The position numbers and the translations under genes were made by a program. From Gammaproteobacteria bacterium (lineage in GTDB: Bacteria > Pseudomonadota > Gammaproteobacteria > Steroidobacterales > Steroidobacteraceae), in the NCBI GenBank assembly GCA_020029535.1, contig JAIBJM010000001.1:1-35704 (forward strand): a stretch of 35,704 nt of DNA, in the 5' to 3' direction. A model generated the notes under the pieces. The model was not told where the DNA came from. It ran no database searches and saw only the letters and a program-made list of their open reading frames with translations. Shown here piece by piece: positions 18,404 to 26,919 of the stretch; within the stretch, counting starts at the first letter, position 1, and every line of letters starts with the position of its first letter.

Positions 18404-19531
18404 GTGAACTGCATCGCCCATCTGGACATGGACGCGTTCTTTGCGTCGGTGGAGCTGCTGCGCCATCCGCAGTTGCGCGACGAAGCCGTGGTGATCGGTG
18501 GCAGGCGTGGCATCGCCGCGGGCGAGGGTGGCTTGGTCCGGCTACGCGACTATGCGGGCCGCGGTGTGGTGACCACGGCCACCTACCGGGCACGCGAGTT
18601 CGGCGTACGCTCGGGCCTCGGACTGATGCAGGCCGCGAGACTGTGCCCCGATGCCATCCTGCTGCCGGCCGATTTCGATGAATACCGGCGCTACTCGCGA
18701 CTGTTCAAGAGCGTGATCGCCGAGCATGCCGAACACATCGAGAATCGCGGCATCGATGAGGTGTATTTCGATCTCGGCGCGGCGGCGGAATCGGCCGGCA
18801 TTGCGCCGCGCGCCATGGCCGGGCGCATCCAGCAGGCCATTCGCGAGCGCACCGGACTCACCTGTTCGATCGGTATCGCGCCCAACAAGCTGCTGGCCAA
18901 GCTGGCCAGCGAGCTGGACAAGCCCAATGGCATTTCGTTGCTTGCGCCAGCGGACCTCGAGGCGCGGGTTTGGCCATTGGCCTGTCGCAAACTGAATGGC
19001 ATCGGTCCCCGGTCCGCGCAGCGGCTGACGCAGCTGGGCATTGAGACGCTGGGCGATCTGGCGCGCCATGACCGGCAGGCGCTGCAGCAGCACTTCGGCC
19101 AGTCCCTGGGCGGCTGGTTGCACGATGCGGCCTGGGGACGCGATGACAGAGTGCTGGTCACCAGCAGCGAGCCGGTGTCGATGAGCCGCGAAACCACCTT
19201 CGAGCGCGATTTGCATGCAGTACGCGACCGCAATGAGCTGGGCCGCATATTCACGGCGCTGTGCACACAGCTGGCTGCCGATCTGCAGCGCAAGGGCTAC
19301 TGTGGTCGCAACGTGGCCATCAAGCTGCGCTACGACGATTTCAGCACGGTGACGCGTGCAACGACGCTGCCGGCTTACATCGATGGCGCGACGGCGATAC
19401 GTCGCGCCGCGGGCCTGTGTCTGCGGCGCGCACCATTGGGCCGCCGGCTGCGTCTGCTGGGCGTGCGGGTGGGAATTCTGCGACGCGGATTGCCGCCGGT
19501 TGCAGAGCCGGGCAGCCTGGAGCTGTTCTGA
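18404..19531 (+). CDS. dinB: DNA polymerase IV (Y family)
   Basis: The 375-residue protein is a translesion polymerase. Catalytic acidic residues are Asp8 (HLDMDAFFASVE, with steric-gate Phe13) and Asp118-Glu119 (GIDEVYFDL). The palm/thumb segments CSIGIAPNKLLAKLASELDK and GIGPRSAQRLTQLGI are typical. The start is GTG 18404, which places Asp8 at its normal position; codons further upstream in this frame cross the terminator and the preceding gene. The protein is somewhat longer than E. coli Pol IV, with extra residues near 30-45 (RRGIAAGEGG). The C-terminus lacks an obvious beta-clamp peptide beyond ELF at the end. It bypasses damaged bases and sits beside alkylation-repair genes. Confidence 0.9.
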   Translation: MNCIAHLDMDAFFASVELLRHPQLRDEAVVIGGRRGIAAGEGGLVRLRDYAGRGVVTTATYRAREFGVRSGLGLMQAARLCPDAILLPADFDEYRRYSRLFKSVIAEHAEHIENRGIDEVYFDLGAAAESAGIAPRAMAGRIQQAIRERTGLTCSIGIAPNKLLAKLASELDKPNGISLLAPADLEARVWPLACRKLNGIGPRSAQRLTQLGIETLGDLARHDRQALQQHFGQSLGGWLHDAAWGRDDRVLVTSSEPVSMSRETTFERDLHAVRDRNELGRIFTALCTQLAADLQRKGYCGRNVAIKLRYDDFSTVTRATTLPAYIDGATAIRRAAGLCLRRAPLGRRLRLLGVRVGILRRGLPPVAEPGSLELF

Positions 19532-19544
19532 GACTGCGGCCGGC

Positions 19545-19574
19545 TTGACACTGCGTCCGGCCGCACGCGACAGT
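19545..19574 (+). promoter_or_regulatory. Candidate promoter for the DUF4404 gene
   Basis: A perfect -35 TTGACA (19545-19550) is followed after 18 bases by GACAGT (19569-19574), a weak -10. Six bases then lead to ATG 19581, with no ribosome binding site. The layout suggests a leaderless transcript. Confidence 0.4.
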
Positions 19575-19580
19575 GCCGGC

Positions 19581-19844
19581 ATGACGCCTGACGAACTGCG
19601 CCAGCGACTGGCGAACCTGCATCAGCAGCTCGACGCTGCACCACCGATGGATGAGGAATCGCGCCGCCTGCTGCGCACGCTGCGCGATGATATCGAGCGC
19701 GCGCTGGACCAGCCCGGCACCGAACTGGCCAGCGAACATCGCCATCGCTTCGAGGAAGCGGCGGCGCGCTTCGAGGCCGATCACCCGGCGCTGGCCGGGG
19801 TGCTGCGACAGTTCGTCGACGTGCTGGGCAAGGCGGGTCTGTAG
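19581..19844 (+). CDS. DUF4404 family protein
   Basis: This 87-residue, mostly helical, charged protein begins MTPDELRQRLANLHQQLDAA and ends with a HPALAGVLRQFVDVLGKAGL element. Both are the conserved ends of DUF4404, a small bacterial family without known function. ATG 19581 fits the family start; the frame is open further upstream inside dinB. It lies between dinB and the alkylation-repair gene, which is not evidence of a repair role. No membrane segment or cysteine is present. Confidence 0.75.
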   Translation: MTPDELRQRLANLHQQLDAAPPMDEESRRLLRTLRDDIERALDQPGTELASEHRHRFEEAAARFEADHPALAGVLRQFVDVLGKAGL

Positions 19845-19869
19845 CGGCCAGCGTTGCCCGCTGAGATGT

Positions 19870-19909
19870 CCGAAAACGGCTAGAACTGTCGAAGGTGCGT
19901 CCCTATAGT
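19870..19909 (+). promoter_or_regulatory. Upstream region of the Ada-AlkA gene: CCG-AAAA-CGG motif and -10
   Basis: CCGAAAACGG (19870-19879) is a small dyad, followed by CTAGAACTGTCG. TATAGT (19904-19909) resembles a -10 and is six bases from ATG 19916, with no ribosome binding site. TAGAAC (19881-19886) would be a weak -35 with 17-base spacing. The dyad may be an operator for the gene product itself, which has an AraC domain; this is inference. Confidence 0.35.
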
Positions 19910-19915
19910 CCGCTC

Positions 19916-21490
19916 ATGGACACGGACCCCAAAGGTTTCTACAAGGCGCTGGCGGCGCGCGACCGGCGCTTCGACGGGCTGTTCTTCGTCGGCGTCACTT
20001 CGACCGGCATCTATTGCCGGCCGATCTGCACGGCGAAGACGCCGAAGGTCGCCAACTGCCGCTTTTTCGCCAGTGCCCAGGCGGCCGAGCAGGCCCGCTT
20101 CCGTCCGTGCCTGCGCTGCCGTCCCGAACTTGCGCCGGGCAACGCACCGGTCGACGATTCGCAGCGCATTGCACAGCTCATCGTGCAGCGCCTGGAGGAA
20201 GGCGGCATCGAAAACGATGCCGGCCTCGAAGCCATCGCCGCTCAGTTCGAGCTGAGCTCGCGGCAGATCCGCCGCATCATCCGCAAGGAGCTCGGCGTCG
20301 CGCCCATCCAGCTCCTGCAGACGCGGCGTCTGCTGCTCGCCAAGCAACTGCTCACCGAGACGCGACTGCCCGTCACGCAGATCGCCTTTGCCAGCGGCTT
20401 CTCCAGCCTGCGGCGCTTCAACGATGCCTTCAATTCACGCTATCGCCTCGCGCCCACGCGGCTGCGCAAGGCAGCAGCGACAGACGACGGCGCGTTACCC
20501 GAGTCCGACACCTCGGTGCTGCAACTCACCTACCGGCCGCCCTATGACTGGCCGGGCACGCTGGCTTTCCTGAAGGCGCGCGAACTGCGGCGAGTCGAAA
20601 GCGTGAGCGATCAGGACTACGCCCGCACGGTGCGTCTCGGCGCGCATAGCGGCTGGATCCGGGTCACACACGCGGCGAAGCGACACGCCTTGCTGCTCGA
20701 ATTCACACACGGCCTGCTGCCCGTGCTGCCGGCGCTGATCGGCCGTGTCCGTGACCTGTTCGATCTGAACGCGCAGCCGACGCAGATCGTAAAGCACCTT
20801 GGCCGCGATCCGCGGCTGGCGTCGTGGGTGAAGCGCACGCCCGGCCTGCGTGTGCCCGGCGCTTTTCACGGTTTCGAATTGGGGCTGCGCGCCATCCTTG
20901 GCCAGCAAATCACCGTGCAGGCTGCGACGACCCTGGCCTGCCGCCTGGCAGAAGCCTTCGGCGAGCCCATTGCCACACTACACGCCGGGCTCGACCGTCT
21001 GACGCCGTCGGCGGCGCGCATCGCGGACGCGAGCGTCGATGAGATCGCACGCCTGGGCGTAGTGAACGCCCGGGCCCGCAGCCTCATCGCGCTCGCACGC
21101 GCGCAGGTGAGCGGCGCACTGCTGCTGGACGGCGGTGCGCTGCCCGATCCCGACATCGCCGTGCAACGGCTCTGCGCACTCCCGGGCATCGGCCCCTGGA
21201 CGGCTCACTACATCGCGCTGCGCGCGCTGCGCTGGCCGGACGCCTTCCCGCCCGGCGATGTGGTAGTGCGCAAACGTCTGGGTGGAATTGCCGCGAGTGA
21301 GATCGAGGCGCTGTCGCAGTCGTGGCGGCCGTGGCGCAGCTACGCCCTGCTGCACCTGTGGAGAAACCCCGTAACATCGGAGCACGATCATGCCAAACCG
21401 TCCCGCAAAACTGCTGCTCGACCGCTACCCGACGCCCATCGGTACCGCGCTGCTGGTCAGCGACGAAGCCGGGCGCCTGCGAGCGCTTGA
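19916..21490 (+). CDS. alkA: Fused Ada (methyl-phosphotriester)-AraC-AlkA DNA repair protein
   Basis: This 524-residue protein has three parts. Residues 1-75 form the Ada zinc domain with Cys34, Cys38, Cys65 and Cys68, which takes methyl groups from phosphotriesters. Residues about 85-185 form an AraC-type DNA-binding domain (ASGFSSLRRFNDAF). The rest is an AlkA N-domain plus a HhH-GPD glycosylase (LPGIGPWTAHYIALRALRWP) with the catalytic Asp in FPPGDVVV. It removes 3-methyladenine and may activate its own and neighbour genes when methylated. ATG 19916 is preferred to GTG 19895. The last 38 or so residues run out of frame through the start of ogt and look non-native; loss of one C in CCCC at 21367-21370 would restore a stop at 21372-21374. 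Confidence 0.9.
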   Translation: MDTDPKGFYKALAARDRRFDGLFFVGVTSTGIYCRPICTAKTPKVANCRFFASAQAAEQARFRPCLRCRPELAPGNAPVDDSQRIAQLIVQRLEEGGIENDAGLEAIAAQFELSSRQIRRIIRKELGVAPIQLLQTRRLLLAKQLLTETRLPVTQIAFASGFSSLRRFNDAFNSRYRLAPTRLRKAAATDDGALPESDTSVLQLTYRPPYDWPGTLAFLKARELRRVESVSDQDYARTVRLGAHSGWIRVTHAAKRHALLLEFTHGLLPVLPALIGRVRDLFDLNAQPTQIVKHLGRDPRLASWVKRTPGLRVPGAFHGFELGLRAILGQQITVQAATTLACRLAEAFGEPIATLHAGLDRLTPSAARIADASVDEIARLGVVNARARSLIALARAQVSGALLLDGGALPDPDIAVQRLCALPGIGPWTAHYIALRALRWPDAFPPGDVVVRKRLGGIAASEIEALSQSWRPWRSYALLHLWRNPVTSEHDHAKPSRKTAARPLPDAHRYRAAGQRRSRAPASA

Positions 21491-21923
21491 TTTCGACGAC
21501 TACGAGGACCGCATGCGCAGGCTTCTGCGCCTGCACTATGGAGAGGTGTCATTGACCGACGGCGCCGCGCTGACGGCAGTGCGCGACAGCCTGCAGCGTT
21601 ACTTCGCCGGTGAACTCGCCGCCGTGCGCGACATCGACTGGGCCACTGGCGGCACGGACTTCCAGCGTTCGGTATGGCACGCGTTGGTGGCGATACCGCA
21701 CGGCCAGACGCGCGGCTACGGCGAACTCGCGCGCGGACTGGGTGTGCCCCAGGCGGCGCGCGCGGTAGGCTGGGCGAATGGCTCGAATCCCATTGCGATA
21801 GTAGTTCCCTGCCATCGCGTGATCGGTGCCAGTGGCAAGCTCACGGGCTATGCCGGCGGTCTGCAGCGCAAGGAATGGCTGCTGCGCCACGAAGGCGTGC
21901 AGCTGCGGGCCGCCCAGGCCTGA
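21390..21923 (+). CDS. ogt: Methylated-DNA-protein-cysteine methyltransferase
   Basis: The 177-residue protein repairs O6-methylguanine by suicidal methyl transfer to Cys141 in PCHRVIG. Other family marks are FQRSVWHALVAIPHGQTRGYGELA near residue 90 and GYAGGLQRKEWLL near 153. Together with the preceding Ada-AlkA fusion it covers the activities of a split Ada. The gene overlaps the end of the alkA frame by 101 bases, although the ancestral alkA stop probably lay 16 bases before it. The ribosome binding site is weak. It is followed after one base by yaeQ. Confidence 0.93.
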   Translation: MPNRPAKLLLDRYPTPIGTALLVSDEAGRLRALDFDDYEDRMRRLLRLHYGEVSLTDGAALTAVRDSLQRYFAGELAAVRDIDWATGGTDFQRSVWHALVAIPHGQTRGYGELARGLGVPQAARAVGWANGSNPIAIVVPCHRVIGASGKLTGYAGGLQRKEWLLRHEGVQLRAAQA

Positions 21924-21924
21924 C

Positions 21925-22464
21925 ATGGCGCTCGGCGCAACGATCCACGTCTTCAGCGTTCGTCTGGCGCACGTCGATCGTGGCGTCTACGAGACGCTGG
22001 AACTGCGGCTCGCGCGCCATCCGTCCGAAACCGCCGAATACCTCGTCACGCGCCTGCTTGCCTACTGTCTGGAACACACCGAGGGAATCGCGTTCTCCAA
22101 GGGACTGTCCGATCCGGATGAACCCGCCATCCTGGTGCGCGACCTCACCGGCGCACTGCAGGCCTGGATCGAGGTTGGCACCCCGGAAGCCGCCCGCCTG
22201 CATAAAGCGAGCAAGACGGCGCCGCGTGTGGTGGTGTACCCGCACCGCGACATGCAGGCTTGGCTCGCGCGGCTTGACGGCGAACGCATCCATCGCGCGG
22301 AACAGATCGAGTTGCAATCGATCGACACCGGCCTGATCGAGGTGCTCGCCGCGCGACTGGAACGGCGCATGGACTTCGACCTCTCGGTGTCCGAGCACTC
22401 GCTGTACGTGTCGCTCGGCGAACACACCCTGACGGGCAATCTGGATTCGCGGCGGCTCGAGTGA
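21925..22464 (+). CDS. yaeQ: YaeQ family protein
   Basis: The 179-residue protein starts MALGATIHVFSVRLAHVDRG and contains a family-typical RHPSETAEYLVTRLLAYCLEH, and a W-x-E-V-G segment (AWIEVGTP). YaeQ proteins have a PD-(D/E)XK nuclease-like fold; their function is not settled. The ATG is one base after the ogt stop, so co-translation is likely. The stop is nine bases from the stop of the convergent RND gene, with no terminator between. Confidence 0.88.
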   Translation: MALGATIHVFSVRLAHVDRGVYETLELRLARHPSETAEYLVTRLLAYCLEHTEGIAFSKGLSDPDEPAILVRDLTGALQAWIEVGTPEAARLHKASKTAPRVVVYPHRDMQAWLARLDGERIHRAEQIELQSIDTGLIEVLAARLERRMDFDLSVSEHSLYVSLGEHTLTGNLDSRRLE

Positions 22465-22473
22465 CGCTGCCGC

Positions 22474-25400
22474 TCAGGTCGTCGGTGTAGCGGGCGCCGC
22501 AGTCTCGGGCCTGGCGCGCACGAAGTACTTCTCCACGAACAGGAAGAACAACGGCACGAACAGCAGACCCAGCACGGTGGCTGTCAGCATGCCGCCGAAC
22601 ACGCCGGTACCGATGGCATGGCGGCCGGCCGCGCCGGCGCCAGTGCCCAGCATCAGTGGCAACACACCGAGCATGAAGGCCAGCGAGGTCATCAGGATGG
22701 GTCGCAGCCGGATGCGTACGGCCCGCAGCGTAGCTTCGATGAGACCGTGACCTTCCTCCATCAGCTTGGTAGCGAACTCCACGATCAGGATGGCGTTCTT
22801 CGCCGACAGGCCGATGGTGGTGATCAGGCCCACCTGGAAGTAGACGTCGTTCTCCAGCCCACGCAGCGCGGTGGCCAGCAGGGCGCCGAGCACGCCCAGC
22901 GGCACCACCAGCATCACCGAGAACGGTATCGACCAGCTTTCATACAGGGCTGCGAGACACAGGAACACGAACACCACCGACACCGCATACAGCAGCGGCG
23001 CCTGCGAACCGGCCAGCCGCTCCTGGTAGGAAACGCCGGACCAGTCGTAGCCGATGCCGGCCGGCATCTGCGTCATCAGCTTCTCCACCTCGGCCATGGC
23101 GTCGCCCGAGCTGTAACCCTCGGTTGGCACGCCGTTGATGCTCAGCGATGAAACGCCGTTGTAGCGCTGCAGACGCGGCGGGCCCACGGCCCATTCGCCG
23201 CTGGTGATGGAGGCCAGCGGCACCATCTCGTCATTCCGGTTGCGCACGTACCAGCCTTCGAGATCACCGGGCTGCATGCGATAGGGCGCGTCGGCCTGCA
23301 TGTACACCTTCTTGACGCGACCCTTGTTGATGAAGTCATTGACGTAGGAGCCGCCCAGCGCGCTGGACAGGGTGTCGTTGATGTCGCCCAGGTCCAGGCC
23401 CAGCGCGGCGGCCTTGTTCAGGTCGACATTGATGCGGTACTCCGGTTCGATATCGGTACCCTGCGCGCGCACCTGCGATAGAACGGGGCTGGCTGCGGCC
23501 AGCTTCAGGAACTGGTCGCGGGCCTGCGTCAGGCCCTCGTAGCCGGCGCCGCCGAGATCCTGCAGCTCCAGGCTGAAGCCGCTGGTGTTGCCCAGACCGC
23601 GGATCGCCGGCGGATTGCGCACCATGAAATCGGCATCGCGTATGCCAGACAGCGTGCGCGGCAGCCGGTTCAGAAGAGCCTGCGCCGACTGGTCGGACGT
23701 ACGGTCATCCCAGCTCTTCAACCGCACCCAGGCCTGCCCGGTTGCCTGACTGGGAGAGCCGAACATGCCCCTGCCGCTGATCGTCATCACGTGGCGATAA
23801 GCGCCTTTCTCGCTTTCAAGAAGCGATGCCATCTGTGCCAGCACGGTGTTGGTACGCTCCTGTGTGGAGCCCGGCGGCAATTGAACCGACACATTCACGT
23901 TGCCCTGGTCTTCGTCGGGCAGAAAGGAGGTGGGCAGCCACCACAGCAGCCCCCCGACCGCCATGACCAGCAGTGCATAAACGGCGAAGCCGCGACCCAG
24001 ATGCCCGAGCAGGCGGCCGACGGTTTTCTGGTAGTACAGCGTGGCCTTCTGCAGGCGCTCGTTGAACCAGCGGAAGAAGAGCGTCAGCAGTCCGCGGCGC
24101 CGGCCATGGACCTCCGAATCGGGCGCCTTGAGGAGGGTGGCGCACAGCGCCGGTGTCAGCACCAGCGCAACCAGCACCGACAGGGCCATTGCCGAGGCGA
24201 TGGTGATCGAGAACTGACGGTAGATGGCGCCGGTGGAGCCGCCGAAGAAGGCCATGGGCACGAACACCGCCGCCAGCACCAGCGCAATGCCCAGCAGCGC
24301 ACCGGTAATCTGGTCCATCGACTTGCGTGTCGCCTCCAGCGGCGACAGCTGTTCCTCGTGCATCAGGCGTTCGACGTTCTCGACCACGACGATGGCGTCA
24401 TCGACCAGCAGGCCGATGGCCAGCACCATTGCAAACAGGGTCAACGTGTTGATCGAGTAACCGAACGCGTACAGCACGCCGAAGGTGCCCAGCAGTACCA
24501 CCGGCACGGCGATGGCCGGAATCAGCGTGGCGCGCCAGCTGCCGAGGAACAGGTACATGATCAGCACTACCAGTGCGATGGCCTCGGCCAGCGTCACCAC
24601 CACTTCCTCGATCGAAGAGCGGATGAACTGTGCGTTGTCGACGCTGGATACCCACTTCAGGCCGGTGGGGAAGAACTTTTCCAGTTCGGTGACCCGGTTC
24701 AGCACGGCCTCGGCGGTTTGCAGTGCGTTGGCGCCGGAGGCCAGCTGCACGCCCATGCCCACCGAAGGCTTGCCGTCCACCCAGCCGATGGTGTCGTAGC
24801 TTTCGCTGCCCACCTCGATGCGCGCCACGTCATTGATGGTGACCGAGGAGCCGTCCTCGTTGACACGCAGCACGATGTCGCGGAACTGCTGCGGAGTCCG
24901 CAGGCGGCCCTGCGCGGTGATGGTGGCGGTAATGGGCTGGCCCTGGATGGCCGGCAGGTCGCCGAGTCTGCCGGTGGCGATCTGCGCATTCTGGGCCAGG
25001 ATGGCAGTGCGCACGTCGGATGGCATCAGCTTGTACTGATTCAGCTTGTACGGGTCCAGCCAGATGCGCATGGCGTTCTGCGAACCGAACACGTTTGCGC
25101 TGCCGACGCCGTTGATGCGACCGACCGCGTCGCCGACCACCGTGGCGACATAGTCCGATATTTCGGTGCGCGTCATGTTGCCGTCTTCGACGTAGAACGC
25201 CAGCACCAGCACCCAGCCGCCGGTGGACTTCACCACGTTGACGCCCTGCGCCTGCACCGGCTGCGGCAATGAGCGCAACGCCTGCTGCAGCTTGTTCTGC
25301 ACCTGCACCTGCGCGATGTCCGGGTTGGTGCCGGTCTCGAAAGTCAGCGACACGCTGCCGCTGCCCTGCGAGCTGCTGCCGGACAGGTACACCAGGTGGT

Positions 25401-25617
25401 CGATGCCCTTCATCGCCTGCTCGATGACCTGCGTCACCGACTGTTCGATGGCCTCCGGGGATGCGCCCGGATAATTGGCGTTCACCGAGACCTGGGTGGG
25501 CGCAATCTCCGGATATTGTTCGATCGGCAGGCCGAACATCGCAAAGATGCCGGCCATCATGATGATGATGGCGATGACCCAGGCGAAGATTGGCCGGTCG
25601 ATGAAGAAGCGTGACAT
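22474..25617 (-). CDS. RND multidrug efflux pump, inner-membrane transporter (AcrB/HAE1 type)
   Basis: The 1047-residue protein has the RND layout of two repeats of six helices with large periplasmic loops. It starts MSRFFIDRPIFAWVIAI. The proton-relay residues are present: the Asp-Asp pair in GLLVDDAIVVVENV (about residue 405) and the Lys in GLSAKNAILIVEF (about 940). It forms the trimeric pump that drives drugs or solvents across the envelope using proton motive force. The adaptor gene is directly upstream in the same operon (nine-base gap; GAGG ribosome binding site). No outer-membrane factor gene follows, so a TolC-type partner must be elsewhere. Substrates cannot be predicted. Confidence 0.95.
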   Translation of the reverse strand: MSRFFIDRPIFAWVIAIIIMMAGIFAMFGLPIEQYPEIAPTQVSVNANYPGASPEAIEQSVTQVIEQAMKGIDHLVYLSGSSSQGSGSVSLTFETGTNPDIAQVQVQNKLQQALRSLPQPVQAQGVNVVKSTGGWVLVLAFYVEDGNMTRTEISDYVATVVGDAVGRINGVGSANVFGSQNAMRIWLDPYKLNQYKLMPSDVRTAILAQNAQIATGRLGDLPAIQGQPITATITAQGRLRTPQQFRDIVLRVNEDGSSVTINDVARIEVGSESYDTIGWVDGKPSVGMGVQLASGANALQTAEAVLNRVTELEKFFPTGLKWVSSVDNAQFIRSSIEEVVVTLAEAIALVVLIMYLFLGSWRATLIPAIAVPVVLLGTFGVLYAFGYSINTLTLFAMVLAIGLLVDDAIVVVENVERLMHEEQLSPLEATRKSMDQITGALLGIALVLAAVFVPMAFFGGSTGAIYRQFSITIASAMALSVLVALVLTPALCATLLKAPDSEVHGRRRGLLTLFFRWFNERLQKATLYYQKTVGRLLGHLGRGFAVYALLVMAVGGLLWWLPTSFLPDEDQGNVNVSVQLPPGSTQERTNTVLAQMASLLESEKGAYRHVMTISGRGMFGSPSQATGQAWVRLKSWDDRTSDQSAQALLNRLPRTLSGIRDADFMVRNPPAIRGLGNTSGFSLELQDLGGAGYEGLTQARDQFLKLAAASPVLSQVRAQGTDIEPEYRINVDLNKAAALGLDLGDINDTLSSALGGSYVNDFINKGRVKKVYMQADAPYRMQPGDLEGWYVRNRNDEMVPLASITSGEWAVGPPRLQRYNGVSSLSINGVPTEGYSSGDAMAEVEKLMTQMPAGIGYDWSGVSYQERLAGSQAPLLYAVSVVFVFLCLAALYESWSIPFSVMLVVPLGVLGALLATALRGLENDVYFQVGLITTIGLSAKNAILIVEFATKLMEEGHGLIEATLRAVRIRLRPILMTSLAFMLGVLPLMLGTGAGAAGRHAIGTGVFGGMLTATVLGLLFVPLFFLFVEKYFVRARPETAAPATPTT

Positions 25618-25626
25618 GGGTTTACC

Positions 25627-26820
25627 TCAAGGGGCGCTGGCAGTGGCGCCGGCGCTGGCAGTGACCGGCACCGTTTTCACCGTGTCGCCAACCCTGACCT
25701 TCTGGGTGCCCTCGACGATCAGCTGTTCGCCGGGGCTCAGTCCCGAGGTCACCAGCCACGAGTCGCCGATCACATTGGCGGTGGTCAGCAGGCGCTGACC
25801 CACCTTGTTCCCGCCATCGACGACCAGCACGAAAGGATCGCCGTTGTCGTTGCGCTGGACTATGCGCTGCGGCACCAGGATGGCGTGGTCCGATACGCCC
25901 TGTTCCAGCACGGCGCGCACATACATGCCGGGCAGCAGCTGACCCCGGGGGTTCGGCATCACCGCGCGCAGCGTGATGGCGCCGGTGGTTTCGCTGACGG
26001 TGACGCCGGTGAATTCCAGCGTGCCCTCGAGCGGGTACTCGCTGCCATCCTGCATGCGCAGTTTCACGCGCGCCTTGTTGCTCCGGTCGCTCTTCAGGGT
26101 GCCGCTGTCGAACTGCTGGCGCAGGCGCATCACCTCGGTGCTCGATTGCACCAGGTCGATGTACATGGGGTCGAGCTGCTGGATCATGGTCAGCGGTTCG
26201 GTCTGGTTGGTGGTGACCAGCGCGCCTTCGGTGAAGTCCGAGGTGGCGATGCGGCCCGAGATCGGCGCCGCGATGGTGGTGTAGCCGAGGTTGATGGTGG
26301 CACCCTTCAGCGCTGCACGCGCCGTGGCCAGATCGGCCTCGGCCTGCCTGAGGTTTGCAATCATATCGTCGCGATCCTGCTGGCTGACGGCGCCCGACTC
26401 GGCCAGCTTCAGGATGCGCTCGTTGCGCAGCCGCGCGGTCAGCGCATTGGCCTCGGCCTTGGCCACCGCCGCGGCAGCACTTTCATGTGCGGCCTGCCAG
26501 GTGCCGGGGTCGATCCGGTACAGCGGCTGGCCGGCACGCACATTGGCGCCTTCTTCGAACAGCCGCTTCTGGATGATGCCGCTGATTTGCGGTCTGACCT
26601 GCGCGATGCGGAAGGCCACGGTGCGTCCGGGCAGTTCGGTGGTCAGTGCCGCGCGCTCGGTGCGGACCGCCATGATGCCCACCTCGACCGGGCCACCCTG
26701 TCCGCCCCGACCTCCCGGGCCACCGGGACCGCCGGGGCCACCCTGAGTCGTCGGCGCTGAGCCGCCACAGGCAGACAGGAACAGGGACAGGGTGGCGAAC
26801 AGGGGCAGGCCAGCGCGCAT
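25627..26820 (-). CDS. RND efflux periplasmic adaptor lipoprotein (AcrA/MexA type)
   Basis: This 397-residue membrane-fusion protein has a lipoprotein signal with lipobox LSAC (Cys18), so the mature protein is acylated. A Gly/Pro-rich stretch of GGP repeats (about residues 25-45) precedes the first beta-barrel segment. Then follow the lipoyl and coiled-coil hairpin regions (RPQISGIIQKRLFEEGANVR near 73; helical hairpin about 100-170) and the barrel domains. It bridges the RND pump and an outer-membrane channel. The ribosome binding site GGAGG is strong. The Gly/Pro linker is longer and more regular than I expect for AcrA. Confidence 0.93.
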   Translation of the reverse strand: MRAGLPLFATLSLFLSACGGSAPTTQGGPGGPGGPGGRGGQGGPVEVGIMAVRTERAALTTELPGRTVAFRIAQVRPQISGIIQKRLFEEGANVRAGQPLYRIDPGTWQAAHESAAAAVAKAEANALTARLRNERILKLAESGAVSQQDRDDMIANLRQAEADLATARAALKGATINLGYTTIAAPISGRIATSDFTEGALVTTNQTEPLTMIQQLDPMYIDLVQSSTEVMRLRQQFDSGTLKSDRSNKARVKLRMQDGSEYPLEGTLEFTGVTVSETTGAITLRAVMPNPRGQLLPGMYVRAVLEQGVSDHAILVPQRIVQRNDNGDPFVLVVDGGNKVGQRLLTTANVIGDSWLVTSGLSPGEQLIVEGTQKVRVGDTVKTVPVTASAGATASAP

Positions 26821-26919
26821 GCATCCTCCGTGAGGAATGGGGGAAGAGTAGTTTCACTCCCCGAATGACCACATATATGAAGAAAGGTAAAGAATACGAC
26901 CTGTTTTTTTACCGGAGCT
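26821..26919 (-). promoter_or_regulatory. AT-rich gap with probable promoter of the efflux operon
   Basis: This 99-base gap is much richer in A and T than its surroundings. On the minus strand it has a TATATG (26872-26877) that could serve as -10, a run of seven A, and a dyad GAGT-N6-ACTC (26847-26860) flanked by G and C runs. No repressor gene of the TetR or MarR type lies nearby. I see no clear terminator for the MoeB-like gene. Confidence 0.35.

Noticed and set aside
23791-25272. 493-codon plus-strand frame opposite the RND pump
   Set aside because: Low-complexity His/Gln/Gly-rich product; antisense of a pump with intact motifs.
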